The translations under genes and the position numbers were made by a program. Below, piece by piece: positions 12,594 to 24,800 of a DNA stretch of 64,000 nt. The first letter of the stretch is position 1; every line of letters begins with the position of its first letter. The notes under the pieces were generated by a model. That model was not told where the DNA came from. It saw only the letters and a program-made list of their open reading frames with translations, and ran no database searches. The stretch is from Apostichopus japonicus (taxonomy: Eukaryota > Echinodermata > Holothuroidea > Aspidochirotida > Stichopodidae), in the NCBI RefSeq assembly GCF_037975245.1, contig NC_092582.1, forward strand, positions 5,777,001 through 5,841,000, given 5' to 3'.

Positions 12594-13945
12594 GTTAAGT
12601 TTCCTTTGTTTTTTTTTCATAGAAATTATTCCCTCCCGGCTCCTCCTTCCACCTGTACCCTCTCTCTCCCTCTGTCACACACAGACAGTCACCACCCTCC
12701 CCTCCCCCCACCCTGCCACCACCACCCTACACACACACCGCGTTGGTATTCCTATTGCAGTTTTTTTAAAAGTGATTAACGTAACATTCTACGTGTAAAC
12801 CAAACTTTCAGTTAATATCGATGATATCCAGAATTATGCATTGGTAAACGTTATCTGGAAGCGCATGGTTTTATCAACATGTTATCTTTATTATAAACAC
12901 GCTTTATGCTGACACATTTTACTTTTCCCTGTTGAATCGGATGGGTTCATCTCGTATGATTTTCTTCCCTCTGGGGTATCCTTACCTGGTCTAAAGTCAT
13001 TTTCCACCTATTAATGTTTAATGAATTTACTATGAAAACACTTTCGTTATTAAATCACGATTTGCGACAAAATACATCTTTTGGAAGTCCTTCTGGAATT
13101 TGGCTTTATACTGAAAAACAAAGACATGCCCAAATATCTAAAGGAGGTACAAATATAGGTTATTACGTGCGTGGGTCATACTGAGGTATTGAGGGCGGGT
13201 GGGGGACGGGCGAAGGGGAGGGGAGGGGGAGGTTTAACGCTGAAATTACTCCAGGGGTAGTTGCCTCTACGATGGGCAGTGAAATGTGTGGCTGTTGTGT
13301 GAGGTACCAACCAGCAAACTCAAACGTCAAATCAAATCGTCCTACATGGACAAATATATCCCGTGCAATGTGTACACAAATTCCAATTATTTTTTAATGT
13401 TTTGCAGCGAAACGGTACTGCTATGTTTCTCTCTTTCTTTGAAAAAGAAACTTTCCGATTACAGTTTTCTTTCGCAACAAAAAGTTGCCTTTTTAAATAA
13501 TCAAACGGAACATCTCTATTTGATAATAAAAAGACACTTTGGATGATTCTCAAAAGCTGTGAGGGACATCCTCCCCCCCCCTCCCCCTGCCAACCCACCG
13601 CCTGCCACCTCCTCCCGAATTTGCCTTCCCTGAGGTTTCGGAAAAAATAAGATTTATAGTTTAGTATAATTAGGCTATGGCTACATCAAAACCAAGTACT
13701 CTGCGTACGTCTGAGTTTAGGATGTTGTGTCCATGAGACCATAAGATAATAGTTATTTGGAAGTTCCATCCATAGCTGGGATTTTTACAAAGTTGGATGA
13801 CATTTGGAAACAGATCCCGTGTGTTACACTAATTTGTGCTGCAGCACATACATGTGACCTTGACACAACTGGTTATAAACTGTCGCCTTAAAAATCACAT
13901 CCGCCCCAGGGACAGAATCGATACAGCAGGATAATTAAACTTCTT
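11459..13945. other. Non-coding; probable 5' region of the minus-strand gene, with a long (TA)n
   Basis: The missing first exon of the gene ending at 8452 should lie here but could not be identified. A (TA)n array fills 12511-12588, followed by a C-rich pyrimidine stretch to about 12740. Nothing else is recognised. Confidence 0.4.
12511..12588. repeat. (TA)n microsatellite
   Basis: About 39 uninterrupted TA dinucleotides. Confidence 0.95.
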
Positions 13946-14235
13946 CATTCCCAACTTATCATTTATAAATAATTTAATCTTTTTCATCATTTCCACGATT
14001 TTTTTTCTTCAGTTCAGTGAAAGAGTGTGATTAAGAACCACTAGCTTAAAACATGAAATAGGCGTCTGCGTTGATATGGCTCATAATTCAAATATATAGT
14101 CCTCTATCCACGAAAAGAAGACGCCTATTTCATGTTTTAAGCTAGTGGTTCTTAATCACACTCACTGAACTGGAAAAAAAAATCGTGGAAATGATGAAAA
14201 AGATTAAATTATTTATAAATGATAAGTTGGGAATG
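13946..14235. repeat. Near-perfect 290-bp inverted repeat (hairpin), arms about 122 bp
   Basis: Left arm 13946-14067 (from CATTCCCAACTTATC to ATAGGCGTCT) is matched by its reverse complement at 14119-14235, with a 51-bp spacer. The arms differ only by a few bases, including the T/A-run length near 13999 and a short CAGTGAAAGAGTGTG versus CACACTCACTG difference. No coding content. It could be a foldback transposon, a recent local inverted duplication, or a snapback assembly or amplification artefact. Confidence 0.9.
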
Positions 14236-15642
14236 GAAAACATTATTGAGATCAAAGAAACATGTCAATTCGTTTGACAGCTTTACATACCAATTATAAT
14301 TAAAATCTTTAGTCAGCGTTCATTGTGTATCGTGTATTGATTATATAGTCTTTTCTCTCCTCAAAAACAAGACTCTTCAAACTAGGGTATAAAAAAAATG
14401 ACACAGATATTTGTCATCGTTTTCGTCCCTAGTATATAGAAAACCCCACAAGTATATGGACTGCAGAAGTACAGGGGAGGTGGAGCCGAAGGGTGAGGTT
14501 GGGGAATACACGGACAGATCCCCCCTCACTTTTGTGGAAAAAAATCTCCAAAACGCTACTTTTTATTATGAGTAAAGTGCTCATATTTTGTAAAAGAAAG
14601 ATACGCGTTCAATTTTGGGTGCCCTTTTCTCGCTTACGTAAATAGGTACCATGTTGAGGAATTAATTATGGTAACATTTTATTTAAAACTGCATTTAAAA
14701 AACAGAAGATGTTCAGATATATAGGAATATGCCTGGTAAAGAATGCACAGAGGGTCATTAGCGTTTGAGGTGACTTTGTAGGTTGACCTCTGACATCAAT
14801 AACATGTCTAGATGCCCATAAGTTTCTATAAGCGAGGGGGGGAGGAGAACAAATACTTGTGGGGGGGGGGCTAGGCTTTCAGGGTCCCCATGGCTACGTC
14901 ATTGGCCAATGCGCATCGAAATGTGTTCACCCGCCCCCCCCCCCCTCTATGATTGAATCCTCTTTACGCATGACATTGCGATTAATGATACATGATTTAT
15001 ATTCGGTGCATCGAGTAATATCCATCTTGCGGTAGCGATTTACGATTTGCAACAGGAAAGTTACTGGTTCTGACCATCGTATTAATTACATTAAATTCGA
15101 CTGTGTCATGGAAGTGAAATAAATGGAAATGTTGTGAAATGATGGTGACGTAAAACGCTGGACAGGAAGTACTGGTAAGCTGGAAGCAGGTTGAGAATGG
15201 AATTTTACGTTTGCGTGGATATAGGAAAAATGAGAGAACTGAAGTATTTTTTTATTATTTTTTTTTTATTCATTTATTTGTTTATCGCCAATTGTGTACA
15301 ATGGGAAAGGAAGTTTCCTATAATGTCTTAGAGAGACTTAACAAGGTAGGAGACCCCCGGGGAGGAAAAGAGAAGAAAAATGTACAAATGTATATAATAC
15401 AGTATATACGTAAGGATTAAATATACAGTAATAATATCCTAATGATGCTGACTTTTTCAAATGTCTGGTGAATGTGGGTTTTGAAGTTATAGACTTGTAT
15501 ATTTTGATAGATCATTCCAAATTTGTATTGCTCTATTACGATGACCGAATTTCCCTATGTTACTATGGTAAAAAATTGCATTGTATTGTATTTTAAATTT
15601 CGTTCATCGGAAGGTAACTAATAATATAGGAAATCTATACTT
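14236..15642. other. Non-coding, nothing recognised
   Basis: Contains poly-G near 14860 and poly-C near 14933-14945 and a T-rich run near 15247-15269. No exon or element was identified. Confidence 0.4.
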
Positions 15643-16190
15643 TACTAATAATCATAATAATCATAATAATCATAATAATAATCATAATCATAATAATAAT
15701 CATAATAATCATCATAATAACTAGTCTTATATAGCACAGACTCCAACAAAAGTTGTTCAATGCCCTTTACGATTGCTGAATGTACAAAAACTAATAGAGT
15801 TGAGAAGAAAAATTTGACTAGTAAGACAGCGCTTGAATTGAATAATATAACCTAAAGACCTATTTTCAACCGGGAGGGAGTTCCATAAAAGTGGTGCAGA
15901 ATTTAGAAAACAACGGTCACCGAAAGATCTTGTACGTCATATGGAACCGGAAGTTGAAATTGATAATGCGAACGTATTGGTCTACATTTAGCTTGATGAT
16001 GTAAGAGAACATTTAGGTAGGTCGGGTTATCAGTTTTAATAGCACGAACAATTAGAATGGGTATTTTATAGTCAACACGGAGTTTTATTGGTAACCAGTG
16101 TAGTTCTTCCAGTATGGGAGTGATGGGGGTAAACCTGTTCGCCCTATACATAGGTCAGGGATTGGTAGGCCAGAATCAAATCATGCCATA
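15643..16190 (-). pseudogene. 3' part of an L2/CR1-like LINE ORF2 with its microsatellite tail, broken
   Basis: On the minus strand 16151-15903 reads ANRFTPITPILEELHWLPIK then DYKIPILIVRAIKT and YLNVLL, the tail that follows the reverse transcriptase in L2/CR1-like LINEs. After a frameshift near 15930 another frame continues as RSFGDRCFLNSAPLLWNSLP, the expected next block. A GTGCTATATAAGAC word at about 15735 (minus) matches the usual 3' terminus of these elements, and the (ATTATG)n-type array at 15643-15722 is the simple-repeat tail. There is no catalytic RT core, so the copy is dead and 5'-truncated. Confidence 0.8.
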
Positions 16191-16712
16191 TACCTAGATT
16201 GAACAATGTGCAAAATAGGACGATTATGTACAGGGTAAGATGGTTGGTTGCTCAAACATTATGCCTTAATGGCTCGAATACCCGATAAGTAAAATTTTTT
16301 TTTTCTTTGCGTGTTGGAAATCTTTCACGGGCAGCCAAGTGAATACCACAATGTCCTAAGTGTAGCTTCTTTACACAGTAATATGAACTGAATAATTAAT
16401 ATGTATAAAAAAAATATATATATACCTATCCTTTATCCCCACACCCACCCCCCCCCCTCCCTACGCCAACCCTCTCCAACGTCTTCCTTTCCATCTTTTC
16501 CTTCCTCTCACCTCAGGCTCGCGTTATGTTCTATTGAAACAGTGTACATCCTAAGGAAGGTACGGGGTGTGAGAGGGGAGCACATTACAGGGACAACATC
16601 GTGAAAAGATTGCTTATCATTCCGATAATAATCGGAATCTTTCCGATTATTACTTTCCAAGTAAACCCCCTGCATTGTCCGGCACATGCACTAACCCGTT
16701 TCTATTATTAAC

Positions 16713-16755
<43 letters not shown>

Positions 16756-18806
16756 TCTCCAATGCTATTTTACTGTGTGGTAACTCATTAACCTAGTATA
16801 ACGGTTATAGACACACGTCTTTGCTTCAAATGATTTATTAACATATCTATAGTATATACTTCGTACCTGTGTTGGTTTCGTTTCTGCGATTCAGAACGGG
16901 AAATAATATATGTTTCTACCACATGACCGATGATAGAACGCGTAAAAGTCACATGGGGACTGACTTTAATCACTTCTAAGAAATAAGACAACAAATTATT
17001 ATTTTTTTAAATCTTTTGTATATTTTTCTGTTAATATAACAAATTTTCGTGACGTATAAACCGCAAATTTTGAAAATGAATAGGTTTTGTCCAAACTTAC
17101 ATAGTTTCATGTTCGAAAACTTTAATGTTCACCTAGAAACTCTCTTACTGGAATGTTCATACTGATGATTGTGTAATGTATATGTATTAACTATAACTAT
17201 CAGCTTATCGTCACGAAACCGAAACTTTTTAAAGCTATTTTTGGGGGAAAAGAAAAAAGGAGGAAACCCATGGTGGATCCCCTCGACAACCCCCTCTGAT
17301 TTAAAACAAATCATTATTATAGGGAGGACGAAAAATAGTTGGAAATCATATATCTAATCATGTATACTGCTAGATTATTGATACTACATGCAGACACATT
17401 TAGAAAAAAAAAAGAACATGGTTTGATTAATAAACAGAGATTCACTGAATCAAAATAATGGATATTCTCAAGGGGGACTGAGTATATAAATTCAAAAATA
17501 ATTTAGCATTCCGACTAATCATTACTGTACGTTCACTCTTCTCAGAAAAACCTAACCAGTTTGTTTCGCCAGGTGCCACCCGAGTCAATGTTTTTCCATG
17601 CGGGTTGGGCGGGGGGGGGGGGTTGGGGGGGTTTGGGGATTTAGGCATTCTTATACCATTGACAAGAAATGGTATATGTTAAGGAGAGGTGTATAAGCTG
17701 GTGCGTGTTAAAACAAATTATCCACGACAGTCATATTTCTAGTACATGTAAACACGATGAAAATCGCGAAAAAATCCAAGAATTCTTTTCGACATTGAAT
17801 GGTCGGATGAATAGCTAAATAGTATTGAGAGTTATTTAAAAAAAAAACAGAAAGCAATATTTCCCTTAGTCGGGATTAGACATGATTTGAAGTGGAATTT
17901 GACTATCTTTCCGAATTCAGCAACTTTGGTGAGAAAAAGATATAAATATTACGACCCTTTTAGAAACCGGAAATCTTCTTACACCATCGGATGCAAAAGA
18001 AGAAACAGGAAAATGAAATCGATCTCACTAAAGAAATAACTGCTTTCGATCGGATATCTAGGATATAAGGTGAATTATTTGCAGTGGAAATTTACAACTG
18101 AGCCCAACTTCCGACTCCGAAACTAGACGTTTCATATCCATGATAGAAACAAAGTGATATTTGAATAGTGTCGAACTAGAACACATGGTAGTAACGATAA
18201 GGTGTAATCGAGCATGGATAGCGGGGCTTTTTTTTTCTTTTTCGGGGGTCAAGTCTAAAAATTGCAACGAAAAAGTAACAGAGAAAAACATTAATTGTTT
18301 GTACATAAGTAATATTCAAGCAACGTGTACCCAGGAAGCTATAATTGTATACGCGACCTGGCAAGTTGACATATCCCCCCCCCCCCAATAAAAAAAAGTG
18401 AATTTTAAATGTTATGTTTAGTTTATGTTTTCCTTTCATTGTATAACACATTGGCTGCAGTATCATTGGTGGTATCTGAACTAAAAAACAAGGGGGGAAG
18501 GGGGGGATCGGATATCACTTGTAGTATCCAGGGGGTGGTGACCTACTGGACATTACATGTGATGATCACAGGTGCTGCTATGGGTCAATGTTTGGAATAT
18601 CACGAGTGGTATCCTCGTGTATAGCCAATACTTTGGCGGGTTAACACGAGTGGAATCCACTTGCTAGATATACCATGGTGAGATCAACTGTTCGTATTCT
18701 GCTAGCCATTTTGTGAGGATCACGTGAGTGTTTGTCCTTTCAACCATTGTTAGAGAGGAGATAACGTGTTGTATAGTCCTAGTCTATACGTGTGGACCAT
18801 CTAAGG
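16191..18806. other. Non-coding, nothing recognised beyond simple repeats
   Basis: Holds (TA)n near 16724-16754 and a G-rich stretch near 17609-17639. No splice-flanked exon or element termini were identified. Confidence 0.4.
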
Positions 18807-19050
18807 CAGGGGTTCCCTAACTGTGGTGCATGAACCCCCCATGGGGGTGCGTAAGTCCATCCCAAGGGGGTTCGTGAGACGTTTCTGAAAGTCAAAACTA
18901 GAGCAGGGTAACAGCCTCCTATAAAGTTTGCGGTATCTCCTATAGCCATTTGCATGGTATAAGCTCACACTTCTAGGGGGGTCCCCCATGTAGTTCATAA
19001 TTATGGTAATTTTTGTTTTATTACATAGCGGTATATAACACGTTGCATAT
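18807..19050 (+). mobile_element. hAT-like element fragment with CAGGGGTTCC terminus
   Basis: Begins CAGGGGTTCCCTAACTGTGG, a terminus shared by many hAT-derived short elements, followed by a GGGGGTGCG/CCATGGGGG hairpin. The opposite end was not found, so the right boundary is a guess. Confidence 0.5.
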
Positions 19051-19139
19051 TGCATGCAATAATAACCTCTAATTTGTATTGGGTAAATACAAAAGATAAT
19101 GTTTGATCCGGGTCAGCTTGATATAATTCTGGCTGTAAT

Positions 19140-19382
19140 TCTTTTTTCTTCTTTTTTTTTGGTGTTGATGTAAAGATTGCCCCGAAGAGACTTTAGAAAT
19201 TATTCCTTATTAAGACATTAATTATATTTTCATTTATGTATATATGTTTTTTTTTTTCTTTCTTGTGAGTCCTTTACCTTGTTAAGCCTGAATTGGCTTT
19301 TTAGAGGACTTCCCTCCACTTGTATATATTTATTATCTGTGGAAAATCAGATAAATCAAATCAAATCAAATCAAATCAAATT
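19140..19382 (+). repeat. LINE 3' UTR with (AAATC)n tail
   Basis: A T-rich segment ending in ATAAATCAAATCAAATCAAA. Pentameric tails of this kind mark the 3' end of several non-LTR retrotransposon families. No ORF remnant is left upstream. Confidence 0.45.
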
Positions 19383-21033
19383 CCCCGCCGACAACGGGGA
19401 ATATCTACCGAAATGCATGACGGTTTTCGTGGAACCCGCAAAGAAGATTATTACACCCCACCCCCACCCCTCCCCCGTGGTGATACCACTGTTCTTGAGG
19501 TACGAACACACACACACACACACAAAATAAAAAAAAAAAACCTGTTGCTCAAACTCAAGATATAAAGTTTTTCTGAATAATTCCTACACATGTCAACGTA
19601 TTACAGACGATACTACACAAATCGACAGACGTTGGCTTATGCGCATGCTCGGGATTTTCGAACGTTTAGGTCGAAATGGAAGCTTTGATTCGACTTCCAT
19701 TGTCCAGTCTATAGGTCAAAGTTTTATTGATCACTATACCATTGTTTGAATACTTACCCTGTTATACACGTCCAAGCTATATATAGCCTAGGATATGACC
19801 CAAAGACAGAAAGGATACTTCAAAGATAGGAGAAAATCGAATTAATTATTTGCAATGATCATGCCTAAATCATTAATGCCTACCCACCCTTTATGTTAAT
19901 GCTACATGAGATGGCGTGTTTCGTTTCCAAAATGTTGTATTTTCATCATGAGCTATGTATTTCTGATTCCTGCGTATATATTATTTGAATGTCTTGTTGC
20001 TATAGAAACGTTAAATGTTCTGCGTATCGTTTCATGACATCAAGTGCTTTCGTTGTCAGATCTTGTTACGTCCTGTTTAGAGTTAGCCTTGCAACATACA
20101 TTGCAAGTGTTTAAAGCCTCCCCAACCCACCCCCACCCCCCACAACTCCCTTACATACGTCGGAACCCTCTCATTGTCGACTCATTCCGACCACTCTTAC
20201 TGCGCAGTCGCCAAGTATGCCATACCAATTTTTAAATGAAAATTTATCGTCAAAATCGAAAGAATGTAGTATGGGCTAAAAAGTGGTGATAAACTGGCGC
20301 GTAAAGTAAACTATGTTGTTTACAATGTGTGGCCGCTAACATTGTCCACCCACTGTCTGGTAAACTGACCACTAACCTTGTTACTGACTTTGGCATAAGT
20401 CCATGAATATTCTTCTTTATCAAAGGTTGTTGTGAATAATTTGTTTATGACAAAGAATATAATGACGATCTGTATTTTAACGAACCAATAGGAAACAATG
20501 TATCATGTCTCCGACTCATATAGAATCGGTATCTGCAATTTCACAAGTATAGCGTTACCTTGGTAACAACGCTATTGTGATATCAGTTGAATATCATTAC
20601 CAGCCGACACCTATGTCTTCATTGTATTAGAGCAATGCGTACATCATTTACCATAACGTAGCCATGCGGCGGAGAAATAGAACAGACATTACGTTGACTT
20701 ACATACACACAATAATAGTTTTACACACTTGATTCTATCTTGAGAGAGAGAAAAAAAGGTTGAAAAATTCTGAATTTTTAAAGAGATGATCTAACCATGA
20801 AAAACCAGATATGACATTTTTTGCACACATATCATTTCTCTTCCAATTGTCAAAATCATAAAAATTGACATTGCAAACATTAATTCAAAACGAGGTGGAG
20901 GGGGGAGTGGGAAGCCTGGTAAATGTATTGATTGGAAAGGTTTCTATCTTTACAATTTAAGGAAGAGGGTTACACTTTTCTGGGTTTGTCAAAAATAAAG
21001 TGTGAAGAGGAGGAACCCCCTAAGCTCCTGATG
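19383..21033. other. Non-coding, nothing recognised
   Basis: Contains (CA)n at about 19506-19523, a C-rich run near 20130, and a short hairpin AGCGTTACC/GGTAACAACGCT near 20552-20575. No exon was identified. Confidence 0.4.
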
Positions 21034-21810
21034 TCTGCTCCCCTCTCTGGCTGCTTTGGAACTGTGGGACGTGATATACATGAATTGGAAACGGCATCTC
21101 CCGACGCATTATTCATCGTCAATGGGGATTTCAATCATTGTAGCCTCCGGAAAAGTAATGTGCACTACTATCAACATGTGACTTGCACAACACGAGCTAC
21201 TGCTACCCTGGATTTGCTCTAATTCAAACGTAAAGGATGCCCACAACTCCATTCAATTGCCACCGCTTGGTAATGCCGATCATAACCTCATCAACTTACT
21301 ACCCAAGTACAGACCCATCGTTCAGAGGCAGAAACCGTCGACCGTGACAGTTCAACAATGGAAAGAAGACAGCTTAGAACACCTTAGAGCTGAACTGGAT
21401 GCTATTGCTTGGAATGCCTTTATAGACGTTGCTGGGGACTTGGATGAGTTGACGGAAACAGTAAGCGATTACATCAATTTCTGTGTTGAACTTACAATTC
21501 CAACAAAGCTGATTAAAGTTTATCCTAACAACAAACCTTGGATTACGAAACGGGTAAAGGACGTCATCAATAGGAAGAAGGGGCTCTTCGGTAAAGGAGA
21601 TCATGAGGGATTGAAGAAAATCCGGTCTGAACTGAAAAGGATTATTCGCGAGGAGAGGGCGGCGTACAAGGACAAAGTTGAAGGGCATTTTACTATGGTG
21701 GCAACATGAAGCGCGTCTGAGAAGGCGTGCGCTTGATGAGTGGATACAACAATAAACCGAAATCTTGCCTATTACCCACACAGAAAACACAAGTACTCAC
21801 AAATGCGAGT
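21034..21810 (+). pseudogene. LINE ORF2, endonuclease C-terminus and linker (left half of a split element)
   Basis: The first frame reads SPDALFIVNGDFNHCSLRKS, the apurinic endonuclease GDFN block. After a frameshift near 21222 it continues with PPLGNADHNLINLLPKYRPI, where the usual S/G-DH catalytic motif is ADHN, then NKPWITKRVKDVINRKKGLF and RIIREERAAYKDKV. A one-base shift near 21692 is needed to continue as GGNMKRV, a stop, EGVRLMSGYNNKPKS and LTNA. This linker normally leads into the reverse transcriptase, which resumes at 26131. The element is a Jockey-superfamily LINE (CR1/L2/Rex1-like, clade not settled), with several disabling mutations. Confidence 0.85.
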
Positions 21811-24800
21811 AAACTTAGATCCCTGATTTTACTATCCGTGGTAGTACTTATACTTGCCGGTATTGAGTAAAGATACTGATTCGGAGGAGTTGATTTACTA
21901 GTTTAAATGTTTACAATTACTAGGCAGATAGTGAAAGTACTGCTTTTAGTGTTGTCCCTGATTTCACTAACCAAAGTAGTAACATTACATGGTCAGGCAT
22001 GTAAACTTACTAATACATATTTATAGTACTGATATGGTAGTTAGTAGATATACACAGATGAGCGATGATAACAAACAGAAATTTTGAGTTTATTTCTCTT
22101 TTTATTGAACTTGTAAAGAACACTTTCATATTCCAACATCTCAAAACACAAATACCATGTTTTTGATAATGAAGTTCTTAAGATACATATGATAATAAAC
22201 TGATGCTGTACTTCTCCATGACATACTAAACCTCTGACAATAATCAAGCAGCAATATGCATGAGAAATTACGATTAACTTCGAGAGAAACACAACTGCTA
22301 CTGTGGTAAAGTCAGTTGACAAAATCCATCTTCTTAGGTTCTTATAAATATTGCAATAGGTCTCTAAAGTTTTTTGGCAACTTTTACTTAAAAACAGCTA
22401 CTTTATACACTTAAACTCAATGAGACCTCACCGACACATTTGCAAGGACAAACCCTATAAACTGAATTAGGTGAAATACAAGAAACACAGATAAATGACT
22501 AACACAGATAAATAAACAACCATGAACAAAACACAGAACAAAATGTTTAAAACACTGATTTCTTTAAGTATGCACATCCTGCAATGTGATACTGTTAGCT
22601 TTTGATTTAAACAAATGCAATAACAGCAAACTTATATGTATTTTGGAACTGTTGAATCAGTAATGCTAATCATTTGGTAATCAATCAAGCTTAAAAAAAT
22701 CAATTAATTCTGGCCTTGACTTATCTTTACTTTTGCGATCAAATCAGGCAAGCTCAGACTGAAACACTAATGCTGGTCTCTATGTAAACCAGCCCTTGCT
22801 TTATTTTGATGGTATAATTTAACCACCATGACAAAATCACACAAATACCGACCTCTTCCTTTGCAATGAATCTCTGAACATGCTTTGAGCTTTCCATCCT
22901 GTTATCCCACAAAGAGATTTCTTCTGATTATCCAAAATTTAGAAAAAGTCCCCATTCTACGTCAAAACAAATAGAAATGTCTTCTCTCGACAAGTACATA
23001 AGTGATCTAATTAAGGCAAGAAATATTGCAACAGTGTGCAACAAAAATGTAAACGTAACGAACACAAAAAGATAAAAATCCTCAGGTAGCAAAGCTTTGC
23101 ATCATATAAACATTAAAAGTCTTTATATTTTGTTACAAAAGTTGCAACAGATCTTGGGATCTTTTTGGATTTAAAGCCCAATAACAAATCCAGGAAAAAT
23201 AAAGTCTTCTTACTTTTCTTTGGGAAGCTGATGTTGAATGTATAAAAGGCGACAATCAAGCATTCCAACCCTTCCATGATTGAGTCTACTTCACACACAA
23301 CTTTGTTCTCCGCCTTAATCTGAATGTGTTTTGCACTTAGGTGATTCGGTCCTGATCCAATGAGACATGGCGCTGAGGACAGAGGCCCGACGTTGTCAAT
23401 CTTTCTGAACCACAGGTGTGGAGATAGTTCTTGCCATGTTTCCTTCTTATATGTTTTTTTAGAGAATTGACAATACTATATGAGGCTTCACAATGATTAA
23501 TTCCACAGAAAACTCTGAAGTTCTGTTCTCCTGAGTGGACCATTTGAAGATGGTTAAGAAGTTTAATTCGAGTTCTGCTCTCATATCTACAATGGCAGCA
23601 TCTGAAGATGCCTGAATGCTGTGTGTACACATTTTCTGAATCAGTTAGACTGAAAGAAGGAGAAGCCATTCTGAGTTGAAGACTTGAGAAAGTATTTCAG
23701 TATTGTCACAATGGACTCTTCCAGCTAAAATTTTCAATCAAATCAGGGAGGCCAATTAAGAATGTACCAACTTTAATGTGAAGAAATCTTGCTTGCCCTT
23801 GAAGTACAGCACCTGTTTGAAAATGAGAGGCATAAAAAAGTTTTGCATTAAACAAAGCAAAGGCACTACCATGGAAAGTTAAACTCTAATTCAAGTGCTT
23901 TCATAATGTGCAATTTAACAGAAACAGTTCATTAGTGTTGAACAGGAGGCCAGGTTTAGTTAGCAAGGAAATCCTCCTAAAGGAAATCTTCGAAGTCATG
24001 ACTCTTTGTTGGTAACTGTAGTGAAATATATTTATCATGACAAGATAAGGACACAAATGATTGTCTGGATTTGCAAGAAAAGGCAAGCAGGTTTTTTTAA
24101 ATTGAAAGTGGCTGTCAAATTAGGCACCTTGATGTGTAGTACACCATGTGCACCACATGTCTATGCCAATAATATAAAACAACCACTATAATCTAGAAAC
24201 ACAGGCCTGTACATAGTACATGTATCTTACAGTACTCAATTACACTTGAACACTGACCTGTATGTGTACCTTATTTACTAGGGTAAGTCTATGGTTAAAG
24301 CTGTACACTCATCAATCCAGATGATTCATATTAACATTAACATTTTAGAACGATTTAGTTTCATAACTCCGCTTGCACGATTAACATACTGCGCAGGCTT
24401 GAAAAGGTTATATCAGCTGTTCAAATTTCCCTGTGGTTTGCTGTTGCTACATGTGTTGTACTAATTATACTACTCCGTACACCACTGCACATAAAAAGTT
24501 TACTGTATCAAACCAGTCCGTACCACTACCAGTACATGTGCAGCACGTGTGCATGTAGAAAATGTGAGGAGCTGAACTGTGGGCTATTGTGTGAGTTTAT
24601 ACGTACACAGCCTTACCGCGGATTGAGACGATAATCGTTTCTTGCAGTTAAATTTCGTCTGAATTAGTTGTAATTTTGTTGATTCTACAGTTGTTTTGTT
24701 ATGGTTCTGAGCAATTATGACTTGAAATTTGTTAAAATAATCATAAAACTGTCTATCATATGATTAAGTGCAACTTGTGATGGAAGGTAATAGGCTACAT

